Positions 31,999-40,761 are shown, counted from the stretch's first letter. The stretch: DNA of 45,799 nucleotides from Gammaproteobacteria bacterium (GCA_013288185.1 JABDCK010000008.1:1-45799), one strand, 5' to 3'. The notes: generated from the letters alone by a model not told the origin. Numbers and translations: made by a program.

Positions 31999-32769
31999 AT
32001 GATAAGTTCTCCTACACGCAAGCCATTCAAATTATCCCAGGCTATCGATAATAGTCCGTTAAAATTTACACTGCTGACAACTTTACCTTTAGCTGAAAAA
32101 ATCAAAACTTTGGCTAATATTAATCCCCTTCTGGCAAAAGAAATCCAAGCTGGCATAAAACGTATTTATTCTCCTGTCGTGGAGCGTATTCCTGATGAAG
32201 ATAAAGAACACTTTTTTCATCATGGCGCAGCTACTACACTGTACGAAGAATTTTTACAAGTTCGGATTAAAGATAAAAATCATAGCATTAAAGCCGGAAC
32301 CACTTTCAATCAAATAAAAAAAATATTAGACAAAATCAACGCCGCGCTTGAAGAAAATGCGCAGTGTGAAATTTTAAAAGATTTTAATGCAGAATTTACC
32401 GCCCAATATAATATATATGTTATTGCATTAAAAAAATGTGCCCCAGAAATAAAAAAACATCTGCAAGCACATTGTAGTATTGATATAGATGCTTTAGCCG
32501 TTACGCCTATCACGCCAAGGAAAAAAACACGGGTGCAAAACATGCATCCTGCCTCACCGCAAGTTTCTACCCCTAAACGCCTCACTGTCCACGATCTCAA
32601 AGCGCGGCGGTGCTTACTCACGGGAACAGATGCATCCCCTGTTAAGAAACCACTTGCCGCTGCAGCATTAACCCAAACCACGAATTGGACACCTTCTTTT
32701 GTGCCACGTACCGTTAAACCCAAACCCGTAGTTGCGTCATCGGTATCTAAACCCAAATCCACTCCTTAA
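31999..32769 (+). CDS. hypothetical protein with proline-directed (CDK-like) sites, possible effector
   Basis: 256 residues with AAAGGTG before ATG. Residues 1-165 are mixed helix; the last 90 residues are basic, Pro/Ser/Thr-rich and probably disordered. They include T-P-R-K-K, S-T-P-K-R and S-P-V-K-K, each fitting the CDK site S/T-P-x-K/R, and R-R-C-L-L, which fits the R-x-L cyclin-docking pattern. Such tails are unusual in housekeeping bacterial proteins. These are short motifs that can occur by chance. No domain family recognised; a host-directed role is only a suspicion based on tail composition and neighbourhood. Confidence 0.6.
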   Translation: MISSPTRKPFKLSQAIDNSPLKFTLLTTLPLAEKIKTLANINPLLAKEIQAGIKRIYSPVVERIPDEDKEHFFHHGAATTLYEEFLQVRIKDKNHSIKAGTTFNQIKKILDKINAALEENAQCEILKDFNAEFTAQYNIYVIALKKCAPEIKKHLQAHCSIDIDALAVTPITPRKKTRVQNMHPASPQVSTPKRLTVHDLKARRCLLTGTDASPVKKPLAAAALTQTTNWTPSFVPRTVKPKPVVASSVSKPKSTP

Positions 32770-32827
32770 ATCTTGCACTCACCTCATGGGTCACTTAAGC
32801 TAAACTAAAGTGCCCTATGAGGTTCCT

Positions 32828-33574
32828 ATGATACTTTCTCTTGCAAGCTTCATTCGTCTGTTGATTGGCTGGGTAGATCTGGCATTTTTATCAGCCATTA
32901 TGTACGTGTTAAGTTTTTTACCTAGCAAATATTTAGGTCGTTGGTATCGCCGTTGTTTTCGGTACTGGTGCGCTGTTTTCGCCCGCGCCTTGCGTGTGCA
33001 ACTATTTCTGCATCAAAATAATCTGCAGCCATTACCAGAGCATTTTATCATCATCGCAAATCACCCCTCGGTATTTGAAGATTTAGGCATGTCTGCATTA
33101 TTTAATGCACATTTTCTCGCAAAAATTGAAGTGAAAGATTGGTGGATTGTGGGTAGGATTGGCAAAGCTGCCGGGACGCTCTATGTTAATAGAGATTGTA
33201 AAGAATCACGTGCGCAAGCTACCAACACCATGTTAGAGGCCTTAAACAAAGGGTTAAACATCGGGCTTTATCCAGAAGGCGGCTGTAAAGGTAGACGCAT
33301 TTTTACTCCCTTTCGCTATGGCGCGTTTGATTTAGCCTTACAATCCGGTATTCCCATTATCCCCGTCTTTTTACATTATGAAGCGCAACAAGATTTTGAA
33401 TGGCAAAACCAACATTTGCTTTGCAAATTATGGGTGATTACGAAAGCACAGAATCATCGTGCAAATTATTATGTTTATGACGCAATTGATCCTAAACAAT
33501 TTTCCTCAAAAGAAGCACTTACCGATCATGTTCAAAATCTTTATCTGCAATGGCAAAAACGCTATTTACTCTAA
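32828..33574 (+). CDS. 1-acyl-sn-glycerol-3-phosphate acyltransferase (PlsC-like)
   Basis: 248 residues. After an N-terminal membrane segment come the acyltransferase motifs: I-A-N-H-P-S-V-F-E-D (family N-H-x-S-x-x-D, here with P between H and S and E-D), G-T-L-Y-V-N-R-D, L-Y-P-E-G-G (family F-P-E-G) and I-P-I-I-P-V. It would transfer acyl groups to lysophosphatidate in the inner membrane. Start: the ATG is 5 nt after TGAGG, while the GTG at 32810 has no such site. The end overlaps the next convergent gene by 4 bases. Confidence 0.85.
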   Translation: MILSLASFIRLLIGWVDLAFLSAIMYVLSFLPSKYLGRWYRRCFRYWCAVFARALRVQLFLHQNNLQPLPEHFIIIANHPSVFEDLGMSALFNAHFLAKIEVKDWWIVGRIGKAAGTLYVNRDCKESRAQATNTMLEALNKGLNIGLYPEGGCKGRRIFTPFRYGAFDLALQSGIPIIPVFLHYEAQQDFEWQNQHLLCKLWVITKAQNHRANYYVYDAIDPKQFSSKEALTDHVQNLYLQWQKRYLL

Positions 33575-34344
33575 GATAGGCGTTGTTTAGCGACGCGATT
33601 TCCTATTGCATTTACGTCTACTCGTGTTGGCGAAGGTGTTCTTAAGCCGCCGGATCGCGCTAAAGACTGCAACGGGGTTAATTGTGGCGGATTAGCCTTA
33701 CTTTCTGCACTGTCTTGCGATTCGGCATCTGCATATTCACTTGCTCTATCGTCTAATGGCGAGAACACTTTGGCTTTATTTGGCTGGAATTTCTCACCAA
33801 GTTTACTCGCAATATAGCCGCCAGCACCCCCAGCGATAATCGCGCCGACAACACCCCATCCTACATATCCTCCTAAAACGCCTATCGCACCCCCTAAAAG
33901 CATAACAAGCTTGTCTGCAGCGGGCAAAAACTGCTTTGCAACATGTTCAATAGGAGTTTCTTCATGAACGTTCAACATGACTTTCTCAAAGCAAGCGTCA
34001 ACATACGCCAAAGAAGCTGAAAGCATATTCAATTTTGAAAGAGGGCGTCTCAGGAACTGATACTTTGCCGAAGGTGTATTCGGAAAATACACTTCTTCAT
34101 TCTTAAGGGTTACTTCAAAAATAGCACTATAATAGTGACTCTCTTTTTCCATATCTAACACAGCATTAAATTGAGCTTCATCGAAAGTTCTATAAAGAGC
34201 TAGCATCGGATTATCGCCGTAAAATGGCGCAGCTAAAGACGCTTTTATTTCGTCAAAAGAAGGTTGAATAAATTTACCAGTATCATCCAGAACCTTCAAT
34301 TGCACTTGACCGACAACATAAAAGATCGTTTCATTTGTTTTCAT
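33571..34344 (-). CDS. hypothetical protein with glycine-rich membrane hairpin
   Basis: 257 residues. Residues 1-150 form a soluble beta/alpha region; then comes a Gly-rich hydrophobic hairpin (L-L-G-G-A-I-G-V-L-G-G-Y-V-G-W-G, then V-V-G-A-I-I-A-G-G-A-G-G-Y-I-A-S-K-L-G), a glycine-zipper pattern that inserts in membranes. The C-terminal 60 residues are Ser/Pro/Gln-rich (L-R-T-P-S-P-T-R). ATG 34344 is preferred since GGTG lies 6 nt before it and the ATG at 34356 has no site. No signal peptide. An effector acting on a host membrane is possible but unproven. Confidence 0.6.
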   Translation of the reverse strand: MKTNETIFYVVGQVQLKVLDDTGKFIQPSFDEIKASLAAPFYGDNPMLALYRTFDEAQFNAVLDMEKESHYYSAIFEVTLKNEEVYFPNTPSAKYQFLRRPLSKLNMLSASLAYVDACFEKVMLNVHEETPIEHVAKQFLPAADKLVMLLGGAIGVLGGYVGWGVVGAIIAGGAGGYIASKLGEKFQPNKAKVFSPLDDRASEYADAESQDSAESKANPPQLTPLQSLARSGGLRTPSPTRVDVNAIGNRVAKQRLS

Positions 34345-34475
34345 CATGTTCACCATTATAATTCATATAACTAACAGTGCATATTTTACCATTGAAAAAA
34401 ATTGAAAGATAGCTCTCTTTCCAATTTTTTGAGGATTATTTAATAAGAAAGTTAACTTAATTTTAGCGGAAGGCC

Positions 34476-34503
34476 GATGGATGATGCATAAACATCACCC
34501 ATC
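34476..34503 (-). terminator. hairpin after the MOMP gene
   Basis: On the minus strand GATGGGTGATG pairs with CATCATCCATC (one G-T pair) around a 6-base loop, beginning 17 bases after the MOMP stop codon. No T-run follows directly, so it may stabilise the mRNA end rather than terminate alone. Confidence 0.5.
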
Positions 34504-34520
34504 CGTATTAGAAAAACTGC

Positions 34521-35603
34521 TTAGATTTTATAGCTAAAGTTCAAATAAGGACCATGATTGGTAAAATCACTGACCGTTCTGCCCATGGTCAAAACGAAAA
34601 CACCCGATCCTAAAGGAGTACCTGCTACGTCACACGTATCTTGGTAAATGGTAATTGCATTAATATAGGTTTCTGCTTGGTAACCAATTTCAAAAGTAAA
34701 GCGGGATTGGTTTCTAAACATATAGGAGTAACTTAAGCCCAATTTTGCATCTAAGGCAGGCACTACTTGGGTTGATTTATCTGCTTGCACAAATTGGTTA
34801 TCATGCGGTAAACCACCGGCTGCAACTACAGGAGAGATAGTCGTATAGGTAGCATTAGATTTTTCAGTTCCAACTAATACGGAACCCGCCATCTGACCTA
34901 TGATAGAAATGCAAGGATAAACGTCGTAACTTACACGAGAACCAAAGCGCGTTCCCATACCCGTGTAGCGAGAAATATTATTAGTGGTAAGCGTATAATA
35001 AGCGGTTGTATTCACAACAATACCACTCAAGGTCGCCACTAATTCTTCTTTTAATGCTAACCCTGTTAGTCCCGCAAAAAGTCGTGTTTGTAGATGATTG
35101 CCAAATTGTACGAATTGACCGGCATCAAAGTTAACCACATCATAATGCGTTGTTCCCGTTGCATTCGCGATAGAGGTATCGACTGCAAGAGGCCCTGTAT
35201 TAAAAAAGGTTCCAATAAAGGCGCCGGGACCTGCGGTCGCACCCGCGGAATCACTGGTATGTTCATGTGTCCAATTGAGTTGCACGTCTCTACCTGTACC
35301 AGGCGCAATATAACGCACGCCCACATTAAATCCTGGATTCTCAGTAGGATCAACCGTTTGAACATTCCAGGTAGGCCCCAATGCAGGCAGCGGATGCGTT
35401 AAGACTGCATAATCAAAATAACGGTTAGTGGGTTTTAGAAAAAGAATGCTAGCATTAAATTCGTACCCACCATCTAAGTTTGGTACATACATTTGTAAGC
35501 CCATAGGTGGCGCAGGTGGCATGGGTGGTTCTGCGTAAGCACCCAAAGGAATTGCGCCTAGCATTAATGCAACGAGCGAAAATTGCTTTACATTCCTTTT
35601 CAT
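34521..35603 (-). CDS. Legionella-type major outer membrane protein
   Basis: 360 residues. Signal peptide (F-S-L-V-A-L-M-L-G-A-I-P-L-G-A-Y-A then E-P-P), a Pro-rich start, then alternating beta strands with aromatic girdle residues (Y-E-F-N-A-S-I-L-F-L-K-P-T-N, V-Q-L-N-W-T-H), a C-terminal strand F-T-F-E-I-G-Y-Q-A-E-T-Y and an end Y-L-N-F-S-Y-K-I. The layout fits the Legionella OMP family, a beta-barrel porin and surface antigen. ATG 35603 is chosen since GGAG lies 6 nt before; the ATG four codons upstream lacks a site. A hairpin after the stop probably ends the transcript. Confidence 0.85.
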   Translation of the reverse strand: MKRNVKQFSLVALMLGAIPLGAYAEPPMPPAPPMGLQMYVPNLDGGYEFNASILFLKPTNRYFDYAVLTHPLPALGPTWNVQTVDPTENPGFNVGVRYIAPGTGRDVQLNWTHEHTSDSAGATAGPGAFIGTFFNTGPLAVDTSIANATGTTHYDVVNFDAGQFVQFGNHLQTRLFAGLTGLALKEELVATLSGIVVNTTAYYTLTTNNISRYTGMGTRFGSRVSYDVYPCISIIGQMAGSVLVGTEKSNATYTTISPVVAAGGLPHDNQFVQADKSTQVVPALDAKLGLSYSYMFRNQSRFTFEIGYQAETYINAITIYQDTCDVAGTPLGSGVFVLTMGRTVSDFTNHGPYLNFSYKI

Positions 35604-35654
35604 AGCATTCTCCATGTTTAATATTCTATTATTACCGTAGAATAATATATGCTT

Positions 35655-36311
35655 TTATTCAAGTGCCTCTATACCTATACTTTTTAACATTTGGTTGACT
35701 ATCTTTAAATCTTGGTGACGGTTATGATAGATCCCAGGAGATGGTAAAGTATTGCCCACTTTGTCATTAATCTGCTTAGCAAATACCGCTGAAAAAACGG
35801 GTTTTTGATTATCTCTATAATAATAAAAAGCAGCAGGCATACCTTTTTTAATATACGCCGCATAAACTTCCGGTGAGATAATTTTCTCTGTTATTTGTGT
35901 GGGATATTTTGCTAATAACTGCTGGTAATACGTATCATCCACATATTTCAAAGCATTATCCGCCTGTGCGCGATTTTTATGTGATCTGATAAAAATACAA
36001 TGGATATTAGCGGCTGGCATTGCATGCGTGGTTTTAACCCGAGGTTTTACAGAAGTCTCATAACTTTGCATTCTTGCTGTGGGAATTAATCCTGCAGGAA
36101 TATCTCCAGATTCAGATATCATTTGTGGGGTACCCTGCGCGGGCGTAAATAAAATGAATACCCCGTTTTTAGCAGCAATCATTTTTTGCTCTATAGCCAC
36201 TTGTTCTTGACCCACCACTTTCTCTCGAAATTTTGCATCTGCTTCATGGCTTGAAAGCGCCAATAGTGATGAACTAACCAACAGAAGCATTACGACAGCT
36301 ATTTTTTTCAT
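35655..36311 (-). CDS. secreted hypothetical protein (218 aa)
   Basis: Signal peptide I-A-V-V-M-L-L-L-V-S-S-S-L-L-A-L-S-S, then a soluble domain with Y-D-K-like T-Y-Y-Q-Q-L-L-A-K-Y and F-Y-Y-Y-R-D-N-Q. No family recognised. It follows the linear-amide hydrolase gene by 6 bases and is the last gene of a run of four (CPBP protease, SixA-like phosphatase, Ntn hydrolase, this one), so it is likely periplasmic and functionally linked to them. Confidence 0.65.
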   Translation of the reverse strand: MKKIAVVMLLLVSSSLLALSSHEADAKFREKVVGQEQVAIEQKMIAAKNGVFILFTPAQGTPQMISESGDIPAGLIPTARMQSYETSVKPRVKTTHAMPAANIHCIFIRSHKNRAQADNALKYVDDTYYQQLLAKYPTQITEKIISPEVYAAYIKKGMPAAFYYYRDNQKPVFSAVFAKQINDKVGNTLPSPGIYHNRHQDLKIVNQMLKSIGIEALE

Positions 36312-36317
36312 AAAACC

Positions 36318-37343
36318 TCAAAAAGGCTTGCTTTGGACAAAGTGCTTACTAACTTCGCCTGCATATACTTCATTGTTGACCAAGGGTAATTTCTTAATGG
36401 GAGCTTTGGCTTTTAAATCCAATTTACTTAATTCAACCCAAAATACATTGGGCCTATCCGAGCTTTCGAAATAATAAACATTATGCTTTAAATCTGCCAC
36501 ACTTCGCCATAACGTTGAAGCTACATTGGGTCTATCGGATGTCTTAGCAGAGAAAGGGACAGATATATTTCTGATAATCGAAAAAACTGCTGCAACAGAA
36601 ATCTGTTCATCAGAGGTTTGGGGTGCCGCATTCAAATAGTAACTCGTTCTGACAAATCTATCTGCTGGATCATCCGTTCCTGGAAGGAATACACCTTTTA
36701 AATTTTCCCAATAATCATTCAATACCAGTTGTTTGTCATAAGTCGGTTCATTGGTCATTACTTTAAATTTTTTGTCATGATGAATTACTAACTTTCCTGC
36801 CACATATTCTAATATAGCATTATCGCCACTTGGGTCGGCTAACGCTAAATGTACGGAGGGACTTGCACCATTGGGTAAGGTCGGTGCAATCATATTGAAC
36901 TGATCTTGACTTAAATCTTTAACCGCTTCAGCAACACTTGCATAATTATCTAAAACATATTGCAACCAAATAAACACGGAGAGATCTTTTCTTTCAGCCC
37001 GAGGTTTACCATAATCTGACGTGGCTAAATACAACAAATTGACGCCTAGCCCTTTAACATTAATACCATCCGTCATCCCTAGATTATAACCACTCGCAAT
37101 AACACTTCCATATTTAGAAGTCCATTTGACACTATTGGCACCAGCGCTACCCGTTCTAGTTATCCCTGCAGGAAATACCCATAACTCTGTTTTTATGTCT
37201 TCGACCCAATCCATCGAACGCCCGGTGACAACGGTATTGTCTGGGCCCGTATAAGTAAATCGGGTACATGCGTTTGCAACTTCTGCCATTAACAGGGTTA
37301 AGCATGCCACCAAGAAAATTATACTTTTTTCTAATTTAATCAT
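36318..37343 (-). CDS. secreted linear amide C-N hydrolase (choloylglycine / penicillin V acylase family)
   Basis: 341 residues. The signal peptide ends A-N-A and the next residue is C26 (A-N-A-C-T-R-F), so cleavage itself exposes the N-terminal nucleophile cysteine of this Ntn-hydrolase family. G-R-S-M-D-W carries the next conserved Arg and Asp; G-M-T-D-G-I-N-V-K-G-L and N-E-P-T-Y-D-K-Q contain further family positions. Members cleave amides such as acyl-homoserine lactones, penicillin V, bile salts or ceramides. Which amide this one uses cannot be read from the sequence. Only 2 bases separate it from the upstream phosphatase gene. Confidence 0.85.
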   Translation of the reverse strand: MIKLEKSIIFLVACLTLLMAEVANACTRFTYTGPDNTVVTGRSMDWVEDIKTELWVFPAGITRTGSAGANSVKWTSKYGSVIASGYNLGMTDGINVKGLGVNLLYLATSDYGKPRAERKDLSVFIWLQYVLDNYASVAEAVKDLSQDQFNMIAPTLPNGASPSVHLALADPSGDNAILEYVAGKLVIHHDKKFKVMTNEPTYDKQLVLNDYWENLKGVFLPGTDDPADRFVRTSYYLNAAPQTSDEQISVAAVFSIIRNISVPFSAKTSDRPNVASTLWRSVADLKHNVYYFESSDRPNVFWVELSKLDLKAKAPIKKLPLVNNEVYAGEVSKHFVQSKPF

Positions 37344-37345
37344 AT

Positions 37346-37816
37346 TTACGTCCTTTTATCTGCTTTTATATATCGTATGACACCCGTCGCTGTAATTTCA
37401 AATCCTTCACAGCAATTAAAATTAACATTTAAGAGTTCCGTTGCAGTCGGCGCGATTAGCAACCCAATAGAGTTTATAATATTCATATGGCCAACAATCA
37501 AAACATTTTTGGGATGATACGTCTTCACGGCTTCATCTATAGCATGAAAAGCAGCAGGTGCATATGGTAAAAAAATTTCATCTATTTCAATAATACGGGG
37601 CTTATAATTAAACTGCGTGAGGATTTCACTTGCCGTTTCTTTGGCTCTGGTTGCCGATGAGGTAATAATTAAATCAAAGGGTGGTGCTTTACTTAATATG
37701 ACTCCACAATTTTTTGCTTCTTGTACCCCTTGCGCATTTAGCGGACGAGTTTTATCTTCCAACCCAGCGGCAGCATGACCGTGACGAATCAATGTAAATG
37801 AGGTACTGTGAGGCAT
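37346..37816 (-). CDS. histidine phosphatase family protein (SixA-like)
   Basis: 156 residues. L-I-R-H-G-H-A carries the catalytic histidine, then I-I-T-S-S-A-T-R-A-K-E-T-A and V-L-I-V-G-H-M with the second histidine: the short SixA/phosphoglycerate-mutase-like branch. SixA removes phosphate from phosphohistidine proteins or sugars. ATG 37816 is chosen because AAGGA lies 7 nt before it. It lies about 20 bases downstream of the CPBP protease gene and is presumably co-transcribed. Confidence 0.85.
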   Translation of the reverse strand: MPHSTSFTLIRHGHAAAGLEDKTRPLNAQGVQEAKNCGVILSKAPPFDLIITSSATRAKETASEILTQFNYKPRIIEIDEIFLPYAPAAFHAIDEAVKTYHPKNVLIVGHMNIINSIGLLIAPTATELLNVNFNCCEGFEITATGVIRYIKADKRT

Positions 37817-37836
37817 GTAAAGTCCTTCCACAACAA

Positions 37837-38679
37837 TTAAATTATACGTGCTGGATAGGTAAAAAATAGAAAGTGTATAAAATTTACCATAAAATGTGTA
37901 AGAATAGAAGCTTCCAATCGTTGCGTTTTATAATAAGCATAACCATAAAACATCCCCGCAACAGAGGCAAGACCGATAAAAATCACCCCTGCTTTAAAAT
38001 GTGCCAACCCAAAAATTACAGAAGCAAGCATCAAAGGCCAAATAAAATGTATTTTATATTTATCTGCGACATGCATAAAAGTTTGTTGCAAAATCCCACG
38101 GAATAAAACTTCCTCTGCAACACAAACAAAGAATAAATTATTTAACACCCATATTAACGTAAAAGAAGGTATTTTAAAGTCAAACGCTACATAACCCGTT
38201 AATAACCCAGCCCCCATTAATAGTGACATGCACATTACTATAATGGGAAATGTTTTTAATAATATTTGACGGTTAAAAAAATAACGGAAACTTAATGGGA
38301 TTTGACTGGCAAAAAGCAAAATATACCCCATCGATACTTTGTCAAAATTCAAATGCATCGTAAACGCAGTTGCGAGTTTTGAAGTGTGCTGTGCAGAGAT
38401 AACCAGCAAATTATGAAATCCCGGCAGTGCACGAAAATATAACAAAAATGTCCCAATCAACATCCCAATAAACGTTATTTTTCTAAATATTTTGTGAAAA
38501 TATAAGAGCGCAAGCATACCCGTTAATAATAGCGCTAATAACCCAATCCACGTCATGGTGCCAATCAACATGCCAGCAATAAAAGAAATTATCAGACCCA
38601 ATCCTAAAAATACTCTGGATTGCGTTATGAGTGTTACCAATAAGGTTAGCCATAAACATATATAGGGTAAAAATTGCAT
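37837..38679 (-). CDS. CPBP family intramembrane metalloprotease
   Basis: 280 residues with seven or so hydrophobic segments. In the C-terminal third are E-E-V-L-F-R-G (the catalytic E-E-x-x-x-R) and V-I-F-G-L-A-H-F (F-x-x-x-H), followed by H-F-M-V-N-F in the last helix. These are Rce1/Abi-type proteases; in bacteria they process small proteins or confer self-immunity to peptides. The start may be ATG 38679 (chosen) or 38706. It is the first gene of the run that ends with the hydrolase and the hypothetical at 35655. Confidence 0.82.
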   Translation of the reverse strand: MQFLPYICLWLTLLVTLITQSRVFLGLGLIISFIAGMLIGTMTWIGLLALLLTGMLALLYFHKIFRKITFIGMLIGTFLLYFRALPGFHNLLVISAQHTSKLATAFTMHLNFDKVSMGYILLFASQIPLSFRYFFNRQILLKTFPIIVMCMSLLMGAGLLTGYVAFDFKIPSFTLIWVLNNLFFVCVAEEVLFRGILQQTFMHVADKYKIHFIWPLMLASVIFGLAHFKAGVIFIGLASVAGMFYGYAYYKTQRLEASILTHFMVNFIHFLFFTYPARII

Positions 38680-38820
38680 CGTGTTTTCTCGAAAGAAAGG
38701 TAACATAAAAGCTATTTCCCACTTTTCAGTGTTTGTAACAAATCAAGTCGTTGATTATACTGGTTCATGTGGTTTTTCCATTAAAAAACTTTGTTATTAA
38801 GCTCGCAAAAAGGAATTAAT

Positions 38821-39189
38821 ATGAAAAAATTATTTATTTTGCCATTATTATTAAGTTTGAGCCCCTTGGCTATCGCTTTTGAGGGAAAATATGAGTGTAC
38901 TGGCAATGATGCGCGCACGCAAAAACCCTTTACCTTGACCCAAATCCTAAAAAAAACCGGAGAGACTTATTCTTTGGATAGTCGCACAACGGAAGGAGAT
39001 GTTTATCATGGCACTGGAATAGTTGATAAAGCCAATAACAGCTTATCAGTAGCAGCTATTAATCCAGCAGATCCTAAAGAAACCGGAATTATCGTTTTTC
39101 ATTCCAAAAATAAAGATACACTTGATGCAACCTGGACTTACTTAGACGAAAAAACCGTTGTCCACGCTACTTGTAAAAAGATGGGATAA
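38821..39189 (+). CDS. secreted small hypothetical protein (122 aa)
   Basis: ATG 38821 follows AAAAAGGA. Signal peptide K-L-F-I-L-P-L-L-L-S-L-S-P-L-A-I-A then F-E-G-K-Y-E-C-T-G-N-D. The mature part has two cysteines (C-T-G near the start, A-T-C-K-K near the end) that may form a disulfide, and a beta pattern (T-Y-S-L-D-S-R, V-Y-H-G-T-G-I-V-D) resembling a small beta-barrel such as avidin- or lipocalin-like proteins, which is a loose guess. No family recognised. Confidence 0.7.
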   Translation: MKKLFILPLLLSLSPLAIAFEGKYECTGNDARTQKPFTLTQILKKTGETYSLDSRTTEGDVYHGTGIVDKANNSLSVAAINPADPKETGIIVFHSKNKDTLDATWTYLDEKTVVHATCKKMG

Positions 39190-39278
39190 ACTGGCATAAG
39201 AGTTAAATAACGAACGCGTGCATTATCACTCAATATTTTCTATATTAATCAAATAGTTGTAACATTTCACCACATTTT

Positions 39279-39360
39279 ATCCTTGAATTACAACCAAAAA
39301 CTCATAAACTATCCTTGAATTACAACCATAAATGTATATACTATCCTTGAATTACAACCA
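39279..39360 (+). promoter_or_regulatory. three exact 18-bp direct repeats at a 32-bp period
   Basis: ATCCTTGAATTACAACCA occurs at 39279-39296, 39311-39328 and 39343-39360, exactly 32 bases apart each time, with unrelated 14-nt AT-rich spacers. The last copy ends 15 bases before the ATG of the ATPase gene at 39376. The three-helical-turn spacing places all copies on one DNA face, as expected for a cooperative operator or another protein-binding array. CRISPR is ruled out by size. Confidence 0.85.
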
Positions 39361-39375
39361 TTTTCTAGGTGTTAG

Positions 39376-40719
39376 ATGTATAGATTAATTGATTACCATC
39401 TTAAGCACTGGATAAAAGATCCTTATCGAAAGCCTCTACTACTTCGTGGCGCACGACAAGTGGGAAAAACGCATGCTATTAGAGCATTAAGCCGACATTT
39501 TTCAGATTTTGTGGAAATAAATTTTGAATTACTTCCACGAGCAAAAGAAATTTTTGAACAAGATTTACAACCCGAAAGAATTATAAAATCACTTTCGCTA
39601 TTAGTAGGGAAGAGCATTACTCCTAATAAAACTCTTCTTTTTTTAGATGAGATCCAGGAGGCTCCGCTTGCCATTACTGCATTGCGATATTTTTATGAAA
39701 AGCTTCCGAGCCTACATGTTATCGCCGCGGGTTCTTTGTTAGATTTTTCCTTAGAAAGCATTAGCGTTCCTGTTGGAAGGATCTCATTTTTCTATATGCA
39801 TCCTATGTCTTTTATGGAGTTTCTTAAAGCAATAAAGCAAAATCTTTTAATCCAAGAAATATTAAATCATAAATCACATGAACCAATTTTGGAGCCTGTA
39901 CATGATAAACTAATTGAATTTTTAGGTGTTTATATGGCAATTGGTGGAATGCCAGAAGTCGTAAAACGTTGGATTGAAACTCAAAATATGTCTGATTGTA
40001 CAAATATTCAATATTCTTTAATAGATACCTATCGGCAGGATTTTCAAAAATATAGCAAACAATCTCAGTATAAATATCTTAACCTTCTCATAGAACAAAT
40101 CCCTTTAAATCTTGGAAAATCAATTAAATATACCAATTTTTCTAAGGAATATCGAAAGCGCGAACTTGAACCTTGCTTGGATTTATTAATCAAAGCTAAT
40201 CTTGTACATAAGATTTCAAATAGTCTAGGTCAGGGCATTCCTTTAGGGGCACAAGCATCTTCTGATAAATTTAAGATTATATTTTTAGATGTAGCTTTAA
40301 CGCAAGTAATTTTAGGTGTAAACAATAAAGAATGGGTACTTGAACCCCATCAGGAATTCATTAACAAAGGTGCGCTGACAGAAGCAATGATTGGGCAAGA
40401 GTTACTTGCTTATAGTAATCCACACATTACACCACAACTTTATTATTGGCAACGCGATGCTCCTAGCAGCACAGCTGAGGTTGATTACTTAATGCAACAA
40501 GATCAGTTTATTATACCCATTGAAACTAAAAGTGGATATGGAAGTACTTTAAAGAGTTTAAGATTATTTTTACAAACGCATCCTCAATCACCTTATGGCA
40601 TTCGTTTTTCAACTCATAACTATTCTGAATTTGATCATATTCATTCATATCCGCTTTACGCAGTTGCAGGTATATTTGGGGAAGATAGAGAAGCTCTTTT
40701 AAGTCTGGTCGATGAGTAA
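39376..40719 (+). CDS. AAA_14 ATPase with DUF4143 nuclease-like domain
   Basis: 447 residues. Walker A G-A-R-Q-V-G-K-T-H at 26-34, Walker B L-L-F-L-D-E-I-Q-E, Y-F-Y-E-K-L-P-S-L-H-V-I-A-A-G-S-L-L-D-F (sensor-type region) and P-M-S-F-M-E-F-L. The C-terminal domain has A-E-V-D-Y-L-M ... I-P-I-E-T-K-S-G, the E-V-D...E-x-K pattern of PD-(D/E)XK-like folds in DUF4143. These ATPases are common, often multi-copy, in bacteria and archaea; no firm function is known. AGGTG lies before the ATG, and the repeat array at 39279-39360 just upstream suggests self-control. Confidence 0.85.
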   Translation: MYRLIDYHLKHWIKDPYRKPLLLRGARQVGKTHAIRALSRHFSDFVEINFELLPRAKEIFEQDLQPERIIKSLSLLVGKSITPNKTLLFLDEIQEAPLAITALRYFYEKLPSLHVIAAGSLLDFSLESISVPVGRISFFYMHPMSFMEFLKAIKQNLLIQEILNHKSHEPILEPVHDKLIEFLGVYMAIGGMPEVVKRWIETQNMSDCTNIQYSLIDTYRQDFQKYSKQSQYKYLNLLIEQIPLNLGKSIKYTNFSKEYRKRELEPCLDLLIKANLVHKISNSLGQGIPLGAQASSDKFKIIFLDVALTQVILGVNNKEWVLEPHQEFINKGALTEAMIGQELLAYSNPHITPQLYYWQRDAPSSTAEVDYLMQQDQFIIPIETKSGYGSTLKSLRLFLQTHPQSPYGIRFSTHNYSEFDHIHSYPLYAVAGIFGEDREALLSLVDE

Positions 40720-40724
40720 TAAGC

Positions 40725-40750
40725 GCACCGATAACTTATGTTACCGGTGC
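40725..40750. terminator. bidirectional hairpin terminator
   Basis: GCACCGATAAC (40725-40735) pairs with GTTACCGGTGC (40740-40750) with one mismatch around a 4-nt loop, followed by ATTTTG. It lies between the stops of the convergent ATPase gene and the Ala/Pro protein gene. Confidence 0.65.
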
Positions 40751-40761
40751 ATTTTGTAAGA

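Noticed and set aside
39279-39360. Three repeats considered as a CRISPR array
   Set aside because: The repeat is only 18 nt and the spacers 14 nt, with no cas genes nearby; an operator-like array is more likely.
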